From positions 19,991,501 to 20,055,500 of the forward strand of contig CATIUR010000003.1 in NCBI GenBank assembly GCA_949592205.1: a DNA stretch of 64,000 bases. Direction: 5' to 3'. The first letter of the stretch is position 1. The number at the start of each line of letters is the position of its first letter. This DNA is from Helichrysum umbraculigerum (taxonomy: Eukaryota; Streptophyta; Magnoliopsida; Asterales; Asteraceae). Shown here in pieces: positions 55,191-64,000 of the stretch. The notes under the pieces were generated by a model. That model was given only the letters and a program-made list of their open reading frames with translations, was not told the DNA's origin and ran no database searches. The position numbers were made by a program, and so were the translations under genes.

Positions 55191-55622
55191 TCATATTTTC
55201 ATTTTTGTTGAAAATTAGTGAAGTGTTTGGTTCTTAGTATGATGGATACTCTTTCTTTTATTCATATAGTTGATTTACACTCCCATGTTAATTGTTTAGT
55301 GTGTGTTTATGTATCTGTATTACTTGATATATTTGCTACTATAAATGGGGTAAGTAGAAATTAGAGTAGAAACTGGGTTATACAGGATTTAATACATAGT
55401 AAAAACTAATTTCTACATATTAAAGTAGATTTTATTTTCGTCAAACCCGTGTATTTACGGGTCAATAAAAATGAGGACTATATTTTCAAAAAGTTCCCCA
55501 TGTAAAAGATATATGTTCAAGTGTGAGTGTAATATGTGATATTCTTTGTATAAAAAAAAATGCTAATTTTAGATTTTCATTTTTCTAACAAAATCTCGTG
55601 TTTTCACGGGTCTTAAAACTAG

Positions 55623-56069
55623 TCATATATAAAGTGGCATCTTAATACACAATTAATGAATTAATCTAAGGATCCAAAAAGTAGTTAAATTATATAATGC
55701 TAGTACGCACAGAATTGAAAAACGGAAAAACATTAAGCAGAAGTAAAGATTGAAACCATGAAATTGAGTGATAATGATCATAAATTGATAGCAAACCTTG
55801 ATCACAGTAGAAGACGGTTTCATGATGAGCGAAAGAAGCGATAAATTAAATTATTAAAACCTTAAGAGGAAAATAAAACACGCAAATATATAAAACAACG
55901 TCTCCGTGAATCTCTGAAAATATATCTTCGACTGGTTTTGATTAAAAGTTTAAAACGCATCACTCGTCACTCATATACCTTAAAAAGATGCATTTTTATA
56001 TAAAAATTACGATCGAAGGTAAAATCCTAAACAAAAGAAGTATTTTTTTTATATATATACAACTTACTA
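55623..56069. other. Intergenic AT-rich sequence
   Basis: No gene or repeat recognised. Confidence 0.5.
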
Positions 56070-56134
56070 ATTAATTTATACGAAAATACTATTTAACCCT
56101 TCATATCATTTTTCTTATCTTTAATTTCCTTATA

Positions 56135-57489
56135 TATGGCTGCCGGTGAGTTGACTGGGCGGTTACATGTTGACTTTCGCTTATGTCCGTTAGATCATGC
56201 TAACTTTTAATCTGGACCATTGCAACTTCAATTTGTTGGTTATCATTTTTTGGCGGTTTTTTCTTGTGACGGTTTTTGACTCTTCCCCAACCGCTGCACA
56301 CACGGAGTAAATTCTTATTTCTCGGAGTAATATTTAATAATATATTATATGTTACTTATTTAATTTACGTAATATTTTGTTTTTCTCTGATAACTTTTTA
56401 TATGTAATGCTTGGAATTATTCTAGATATATATTTATAATCAATATAATTTTATCTACATTTCGATATAAATTTTATCGTCATACGATATATATTTAACG
56501 AATATTTTTTTTGCCTCGAAATCAAGTTTTTTTATATCAAAATGTAGATAGAAATAAACTGATCATAGTGGTATACTTGGATTAATACAAAAAGTTATAT
56601 AAGAAAAGTTAAAAGCGAAAAACACAATAGTACGTTAATAACATTATTTAAATATAATATACATGTTGATATTAATGCCCATATACTTTCAACCCTCCAT
56701 TATCAATAATAACAATTAAGGAGTAAGAGTAACGTCGTCAATGCGTTGTTGACACAATTAAGGAAGTATAGTAACATCGTGAATGCATTGTTACGTTTTC
56801 ACTTTTATGAATAGCAAAGATAAGATTCAGCATATGTAGGCGGTTAGTCCAGTAACTGGAATGCACCGACATGTTCAATAGGTATTGAGTTCGAGAAAAT
56901 GATTTTTTTACCTTTCCTAATTGTGTGAATGATATGTAAATAAGAAACATCATGCTAACCAAACGTAATGAATGGACCAGATTATGCAGAAAGCCTGGAG
57001 TTCGAGACTTAAAAGCCCCATTCTTTTTTGGGTTGATTTAGCTGCTTTAAGTTGTGATATATATTGCTTAAGGGTCTGTTTACACGTATTATTTTGTACT
57101 CATGTAATTATGTCAATGGTAATGTTCTAATTTGTTTCAAAAGTTTATTATAAATTCAAAGTTTATAGCTATTTATAGTTCACGAAACAACTAATAAATT
57201 GGGTTTTAGATAAGGGACGTCCAATCTGTAATGTAATTGTAATAAAGGTCTAAACATAATTCAACTGTCAACATGTTGTGTGATCGTGGTGGTATTTACC
57301 AGCATTGTTAAATAATTAAATACTTAAATGAGCATCATTGTTGTTACACATAGACGCATTGTTATACACTATTATGCCGAAACATATGTTCCATGCAAAT
57401 AGAGTTATATATGTACATTGACTTTACGATATTACTTAGGGTTTTTTATGGTATCCATTTATCTGGGCAACGTCCGGGTTAAATACTAG
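56135..57489 (+). mobile_element. Helitron-like insertion in copy 2
   Basis: Absent from copy 1 (39000-39020). The right end GGGCAACGTCCGGGTTAAATACTAG before T is Helitron-like; the left end near 56135 (TCCTTATATATGG) is less certain. No recognisable gene inside; the ORF at 56738 is not convincing. Confidence 0.5.
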
Positions 57490-57565
57490 TTTTTATTATT
57501 ATTGGTACACAGACACTTTAAATCAACGTTTTATCTTAATAAAATGTGGTGTAAAAATCACATTC

Positions 57566-57979
57566 CACTATAACAAATATGTTAATAGTTGAAACTAACT
57601 TATTTATGTTTTTGAAGAATATATATGAAAAATATAGATCAAGTTATTCATAATTAGTAACGTGTATAATATGCTCACATTTATAAGCGCGAAAAAAATA
57701 TGGGGAAAAAAATGTTCACACTTACAAGCACGAAACAATTCATAATTTGCAACAACTAAAAGCGTGGAGATATGTTTTTAGGTGTAGATTCTTGTTACCT
57801 TTTTCACATTTACGAGTATGAGTGTGAACAGTGTGAAAAACATTGTTATTAGTTGAGTTCTTCACACTTTAAATGTGAACATTTTGTACACATATATAAG
57901 GATGAATAACGTAACAAATAATTTTACACTTTTTAACGGTGAGAAGATAAGCGTGAAAAATAAGAATTTTGTTGTAGTG
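57566..57979. mobile_element. CACTA-type MITE, copy 2
   Basis: 414 bp with CACTATAACAAATATG at the left and TTTTGTTGTAGTG at the right, and TTC on both sides (57563-57565, 57980-57982). Orthologous by position to 39062-39395. Confidence 0.8.
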
Positions 57980-60004
57980 TTCATAATATAACAATATTAA
58001 GAAAAAATACATTAATGAAGTTTTTAAGCTTTCTCGTAGTTTTGGCGTGAAACCATTGAAAAAAGTCACATCAAGTATGATCGAACCGTACCTTTAACCT
58101 TTAAATTGCGTTGGGCGAGTCAAACTTCTACCGAAACTAAGTGTAGGCTTTTCGTACATTTGTATCTTATGTTACAAGCGTTTGATATTGTTGATGTGTT
58201 AGAACTAAGTGCATTACAATCAAAAGTAATTAAAATGATGATTTTCTCTCTTACAAATTAAAAAACACAATACATTTGTATTTACTTTTACAAGTGAATG
58301 ATATTGTTTATACGTTAAAACTAAGTGCATTACTATCAAAAGTATTTAAAAAAAGTGTTTCAAGATTTTTGTATGTGTTTTATGACCGAAAAGTTGTTGG
58401 GGAAGTAGCCGAAAAGTGGTTGTTTCGGCGGAAGTTGGTCAGAGATGGTGGTGTATGTCAAGGTGCAGAAAATTGGTAGGAACTAGTGTTATGTTGAAGT
58501 GGGATAGCTCCAGCAGCTGATTATTTCAACTTTTCTCCGTTAGAAAATTTTACATATATCACCCTTTCGGATCAGTTCGACACGTACATAAATCAAAACA
58601 ATAGTTTTCAGACCCGTTCTTGACTCGTTCGGTCAATAAACATAACCAAACTAAACCCTTTTTCATAAGTTGGGTATGGATTGCCAGCCATATTTTGGAA
58701 TATATTAGGAGGGTAATTAGTTCAAGATCTTACTATATTATAATATACAATGAACAAAAATTTATAAAACAACGTTAACACAGAGATACTTTGACATTTC
58801 TAAACCCAATCACATATTTTGTAGATACTTGAACCTTCACTCTTTTGATATTGTCGCTCTCGTGCGATTCCGATATATAGACAAATTGGTGTCGTTGCAG
58901 CCCCTATGAAATTGCAAGCGAGTTTATAAATTCATAAAAGCATAACCTTTGGCCCTACGAGTCCTATTATGACAACAAGAAAAGACAATTCTACACGGTT
59001 TTAATATGTTACTAATATAAACTCAAATTTGAATAAGTAACCTGCACAAACCGAAATGCAAGATATATGCGTTCATAGGAGTTAGAACACATTATCGGCC
59101 TTTTGATCAATGCTCACATAGTAGGTTGATCAATTAGAATATCATGACTAGTACTTGACATATGAGATTTTAGAACATCTCTGATACTAGCTACTTGACT
59201 TAATTAATTAGGTTCTGAAACATCTCGATTACAAATTGATTTATGTGATTGCAGAACATCAAGACTACAACTTCTGATAACCAAACTTTTTCAGTACTCC
59301 TTTGTTGGGGTCAACTCTCAATAAAAATAAAAAATTATTCATTAAACATCCTTCCAGTGAGTATAACATAAAAATGGAACATGGGAGTGCTAGTAATCAA
59401 GTGTACTTAGAGAATTGTTGTATAACATTGGATTTAATTATTAAACGGTTAATCATATGAAACATATTAACCTTTTTTCCAAACTTTGTGAGTATGTTGT
59501 ATATATGAAGAAAACTAGGTGAAGGCTCAGCGACAACGCGAGCTTTTATATTTTTGTTTTACATTTTCTTTCTCCAACTTTCTATATTGTAGGATGTTAA
59601 GATACTCCATTCGTCCAAAAATAAATGTTCATATTACTATTTATGTAAAACAGGTTTATAAGAATATATTCTAACAATTAGAAGATTTGTTTAACAATTT
59701 GAAAATATTAGTTATATTGGGTTTAATAATTTTATATTTAATTTTATTACAAATATTTTTTCAGTGGTTTTAAAATGGACAATTTATATAATTAAAAAGT
59801 AAATTTAGTATTGTTGTTTCTTTGGAGTGAGGGAAAATATGTGGAGGTTGGTCCATCAAGAAAATTAGAATAATTATAAATTATTAATGGTTATAATGAC
59901 AAAAATTACAAACTGCGGAAAAAAAACAAAACAAATTGATATAAATTAAGTGAACACAAATTTTATCAATTACATAAATCGTAATTCTTAAACATACATA
60001 TATA

Positions 60005-60408
60005 GGGAAAGGTTATTGTAGGATCACTTATTATCGTAGGAATCGTCGGAACGACTTTTTTCACTTTTAAATTCAATGTATGTACATGTTTTGCAGTAAA
60101 AAAGTGAAAATTATTAAAATTTTATCCTCTTTAATATTAGATTAATTAAAAAAAAAAGAAAATATATGATACACAAATTAAAGTTATGTATCACATCCTT
60201 TTATGTGTGATACTGTGATACACAAAAAAAAAATTATGATGTGTATCACATTTTTGAAAAAAAAAATTCCCATAGTAAAGAACACATAGTTCTAAGAATT
60301 TTGATATATATTTTTCATCAAAAACATAATTTAATCTTAAAGTTTAAAGTAAAAATGTCCGTTCCTACCATTCCCACCGTAATAAGTGTTCTTATTTGAA
60401 CCTTACCC
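60005..60408. mobile_element. Mutator-like MITE with TGTATCACA palindromes
   Basis: 404 bp; ends GGGAAAGGTTATTGTAGG and (complement) GGGTAAGGTTCAAATAAG, related to the termini of the MITE at 42190-42834. TACATATATA flanks both sides (59995-60004, 60409-60418). The middle (about 60163-60255) holds several GTGATACACA/TGTATCACA inverted words. Confidence 0.75.
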
Positions 60409-60544
60409 TACATATATAATATAAAAACTAGAAACATTAGACGTAGTATTCAAATATTTTAGTAAACGTAGTCATCACAGATCTCATGACCAAGCAAACG
60501 AAGTTCTTTAATCAACTGAATTTGTGATCTTTTCCATAACGTTT

Positions 60545-60878
60545 TTAACAAACTTCATCACCAGATACGTCTCCAGCAACATTGAATTTAATCCAATCAA
60601 CAAAATCTTGAGGATCGAAATCATCTACAAATAAACTTTTAAACAATATAACTAAACAACGATTTAAATGAAAGATAATGTTTATAAAGGTGTTAACATA
60701 CCTTCTTGGGGTTCTTGGATCATCAAAAATAGTAGGCCTTCCATCTACAAAATAAATTTCAAAACAAATGAAGCAATGTAGGATAAAAATATTTAATTTT
60801 GCAACATAAAAAAGCAACATATAATACCTTTAAAAGTGTTTGGACGTGTGGGATCTTCAATAATAGGACGTTTTCCAT
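60545..60878 (-). pseudogene. Captured gene fragment with three small exons
   Basis: Minus strand. Exon-like blocks 60878-60828 (DGKRPIIEDPTRPNTFK), 60744-60702 (DGRPTIFDDPRTPRR) and 60624-60545 (DDFDPQDFVDWIKFN, then VAGDVSGDEVC and stop), each preceded by TTTGTAG or TTGTAG acceptors; the first two are followed by GTAT donors. The first two exons are similar to each other, so the source gene seems to encode a tandem short repeat rich in Asp and Pro. Joining the second and third exon at these sites gives an early stop, so either a site is wrong or the fragment is dead. Family not recognised. Confidence 0.5.
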
Positions 60879-61094
60879 CTACAAAACAATCCCAAAGACG
60901 TTAGAAAATATAAATCAATGCATGATACCTTCATATGTTGATTCATATTTGATGAATAATTTTTTGGATCCATGAAAATAAAAGATTGTAGAATAATGTG
61001 AAACAATGTGAGAGAATTTTGAATGAGGATGAATTGAATAATGAATGAATAATATTTATATATGGATAAAATTAAATCGATTTAATAAGAAAAA

Positions 61095-62504
61095 CTAGGT
61101 TTAAGACCTGCGACAGCGCGGACGATTAAATTTATGTTTTTTTGGATATTAAGTTAAATAGGATATCAATTTGTGTTAATAGGATATCAAGGAATTTTTT
61201 TAAGATGAAATAGGATATCAATTTGTGTGTTAAATGATCGAAAGTGTTATAATTGATATATGTGTTAATATAAAGTCTCTAACTTATACGACTATCCATT
61301 AACTGATAATGGGTCGACTTAGGTGATGTTAATCTCTATAAATAAATTAAAAGTAAATGATTGACGGGAACATGTCAAATGGGTCAACAGTCACTCACTT
61401 TGTATTTTTCAATGCATAAGATAAGATATCCAAATTCGTTTTATTCGAAAAGTTACAATATTACTTAATAATATAGTTTTGCAATCATGTTTGACACAAA
61501 ATTAAATATGAAATTAGTACAAATGGTGTCATGGGTCAACCCGAATCAATCCGTTCAAAAATGTAAAGGTAACCCTATGTTCATAGGTTAATCATAGAAG
61601 AACCATTATCATTTACAAATGAGAGAGCTATTATTCGTTTCAATGTGAAGTTATCACTGATAAATCTGCCATGAAAAAATAACCTAAAACGTAAGTTATC
61701 AAAAATTAAATTATCAACAAATTGTGATGGTATTTAAAATTTATCAATTAATCATTGATCAAATTAAAAACTAACAAAAATATGAAACTAACCTGTACAA
61801 TGTCAAAGCTCTTACTCATAGTTGTAAAAACAATCGAAGCACAAACACACCTTCCTAAATAAAAAATCAATCACATTCAAATAATTCAAAACTATAAACG
61901 TTAGTGAAAGAAACTCAAAATTGAAATTTTAAAACTATCATGATAGAAGAGATTACTACCATTTGCAGTAAAGACAATTGCGAAATTTAAAGTGGAATGG
62001 ATTTCGCAGCCTGGGGTTATGTTTTGGGAGATGGAGGTTGCTAGGGATTGATATTTGGAACCGGAAGATTTGTTTTTAAATATTATTAGCCGACTTTTTT
62101 ATGATTTTAATATTAATATATTTTAATATTTTATATATAAGAATAAAAGATTTACCATATCTTTATTTTTTTACGATAAAAATGATTAAATATTAATATA
62201 TAAATAAATATAGATATTCTAGTGGTCTAGCAAATCGTAAATTTCGGTGACGTTTTTTATTTTTGAGGTGATCTATTTTTATATAATATATTATAGTATT
62301 GAATAAATTATTTACCGTATGTTTATTTGTTTTACAATTAAATCGTTAATTATTATAATTTAATATATAGATATTTTAGGGACTTGAGGGGCTAAGTGTA
62401 ACTATCAAAATTAAATCTAAATCGTCGGATCAATTTTATAAAACTCAATTAAGGGTTAAGATTTATCCATGCTATTTTGCTTTAAGTATATGTTATGTTA
62501 TAGA
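61095..62504 (-). mobile_element. Helitron, minus strand, in copy 2
   Basis: On the minus strand it begins TCTATAACATAACATATAC after A (62504) and ends with the hairpin-forming CCGCGCTGTCGCAGG and CTTAAACCTAG before T (61095). 1410 bp, AT-rich, with no recognisable coding. Adjacent to the possible Helitron ending at 61066. Confidence 0.6.
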
Positions 62505-63679
62505 TATATGTTGAAGATTTTTTAAAAATTATATAAAAATCAAGTTTGTTTAGTATATTTTTTTTATATAAATATTGAGTTTAATTTGATCCCTTTATAT
62601 TCGTTATTATGATTTTGATTTTGATCTTGATGGAATATAACTAATTTAATAAATTGTTTAGCCGTACATTTTTTTGGGTAGATATTGAGTTTGACTTGAT
62701 TTTTTCTATTCATTATTTTGATGAAATGTAATAAATTTAATAATTTTTTATAATATCTAACCTAATATATAAAAGATTTATTTAATAATTTTTATATTTA
62801 TCTAAAATAAATTCGGCGGTGTATTTTAATATTTTAAATCTTTTTAACTTTGCAAAAAAATTAGGTCTAAACTTTTCCATTGTATCCTCTTATAATTAAT
62901 AATTATATTATATATAAAAGATTTAAGGTTCATTTATTCACTAACTACATTTGATAGCTCTAACAATTAAGGCGTCTAGAGCACAACACAATGGATACTT
63001 GGAAAACATGAGACTATATGAATTGACTAAGGGAAGTTATACAAGAGACTTAAGGAGTTCAATTCCCTCCTTATATATACATACTACTAATTACCATAAA
63101 ATAGATAACAAGGATTCACCAAAACCAACAGTCAAGATCAAAATTCAGCCATTCTCTCTTTTCAAGAGTGTATAATAGTATGAAAACGGCTACCGCGTGA
63201 GTTATCCAGACTAATCGTACAACATTTGTTTTAGTAGTGTACGATTCTCTAGAATTGTTTTTCGTAAACTACTACCTTTTAGGTTAATTAGATTGTTTTG
63301 CATGTTAATGACATTTGTAACATGGAATAACATCTGTGTTATTGAGTATACGGATATGGGTATTTTATAAGAGATTTAAACTACACTTTCTTCTATATCT
63401 AGAATTCCTATAATCAATCTCTCGTTTTAGCTAGCTAACAGCATATAAAAAGTAGATGTTAACTCATTAGTTTATTTTAAGAATTTTTTTAAGTTTATCT
63501 TTGTTATTGGAAACACTTAAAAGTGAATTACTCGTGTAATAAATAATTAATAAAATGTATATATCACACAATTTACAAAGAGTAGATTTTTCTAGGAAAA
63601 AATAATGTAGAAAGAATGACAAAGTTGGGCCCAATCGAATTAACAAGCCCAAAACTAGGATTACCCAAACATGTCTTTA

Positions 63680-63842
63680 CGGAATTGAGACTCCGGGAGT
63701 GATAAATGCAACAAAAAATTTGTTACATACACCAAATGTATGCTTTAGGGTGTTTGAGCTTTATCGATTGTACAGTCTGGTGTATGGATTAATTTATTTA
63801 TTGTAACTATCAACTCCCTTACGGAACTGTTCTGTTAAAATA
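63680..63842. mobile_element. Small unclassified insertion in copy 2
   Basis: About 160 bp between GTCTTTAC and CTTGTATTATA are missing from copy 1 (51534-51550). It begins GGAATTGAGACTCCGGGAG and contains ACGGAACTGTTCTGTT near the right end, with CTCCGGGAG and TTTTTTGTTGCAT-like partial inverted words. No family assigned. Confidence 0.4.
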
Positions 63843-64000
63843 GACTTGTATTATATAATCTTACACCTCTACTAGCTTTACATGAATAAAAAACCAAATT
63901 ACAATACAAAATTCAATCTCTATGTGTGCATTATTTCACAATATATATAAAATAAAATAGAAAGAAACTCATATTTTTATGTATGGACAAAAGTATAGTC

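Larger units (their letters stand above)
53074..55622 (+). mobile_element. Non-autonomous Helitron with captured gene fragments
   Basis: Starts TCTATACTACTAAAGG after A and ends with the hairpin CTCGTGTTTTCACGGG followed by CTTAAAACTAG before T, the typical Helitron layout (5' TC, 3' hairpin and CTAG, A/T insertion, no TSD). 2549 bp without Rep/helicase. A second hairpin of the same type (CCCGTGTATTTACGGG, about 55445-55460) lies 160 bp upstream of the end, possibly an older 3' end. It carries a TIR-domain exon (53628-53923) and other short exon-like stretches. Confidence 0.8.
59515..61066 (-). mobile_element. Possible Helitron, minus strand, in copy 2
   Basis: On the minus strand the 3' end reads GCTCGCGTTGTCGCTGAGCC, then TTCACCTAG before T (59515). 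The 5' end is tentatively TCCATATATAAATATT at 61066. It starts exactly where collinearity with copy 1 stops. It carries exon fragments (60545-60878) and a MITE (60005-60408). Confidence 0.45.
56070..64000 (+). repeat. Segmental duplication, copy 2 (runs off the window)
   Basis: Collinear with copy 1 (see 38950-51705). It begins near 56075-56125 (ACTATTTAACCCTTCATATC shared with 38957-38976), is interrupted by a 1.35-kb insertion to 57489, and continues to the window end at a point matching 51705. Its own insertions are Helitron-like segments at 56135-57489 and 59515-62504. The distance between the two copies and their same orientation fit an old tandem duplication. Confidence 0.85.

Overview
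The window is a repeat-dense stretch of a plant nuclear genome. The organism is very probably a eudicot: a captured TIR exon of a TNL-type resistance gene lies at 53.6 kb, and TNL genes are essentially absent from monocots. The mix of Athila and long-LTR Tekay/Del chromoviruses, Copia, Helitrons and MITEs would fit a large-genome family such as Asteraceae, but that is a guess. I find no intact host gene.

Positions 1-36108 are a stack of nested LTR retrotransposons. The oldest layer is a minus-strand, internally deleted Tekay-like element (element 1, 18-36108). Into its 3' LTR jumped a young Athila element (1342-11291, TSD AAACT, LTRs about 99.4% identical). Into its gag/protease region jumped an element now reduced to a solo LTR (13856-16075, TSD CATAT). 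Into its gag jumped a plus-strand Tekay/Del chromovirus (element 2, 16493-32635, TSD TTGAT), whose own gag was then hit by an element now reduced to a solo LTR (21791-25146, TSD AAGTT). A truncated Copia element (about 33641-35119) sits in its 5' LTR. Every gag-pol here is broken by stops or frameshifts.

Positions about 38950-64000 hold two diverged copies of one segment (copy 1 about 38950-51705, copy 2 about 56070 to beyond the window end). Because the copies received different insertions, each shows the empty site of the other's transposons. This supports a 3.55-kb Harbinger-like element, a SINE, a Helitron and a composite MITE as real insertions. Copy 1 also holds a broken Raf-like kinase copy between 26-bp inverted repeats, split by a 2.6-kb solo LTR (TSD AGCAG), and a 1.1-kb TRIM-like LTR element (TSD TAACC). 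Between the copies lies a Helitron carrying the TIR exon, and copy 2 has its own Helitron-like insertions with exon fragments.

The most unusual recurring signal is that most of the LTR families, and two related MITEs, carry clusters of short, near-perfect palindromes, each family with a different sequence (CCATACGGCGTATGG, GATCCGGCGGATC, ATACGCGATCGCGTAT, TGCGACGTCGCA, TATTGC/GCAATA, GTAACACATGTGTTAC and others). All boundaries, mismatch counts and homologies were read by eye; no alignment or database search was run.
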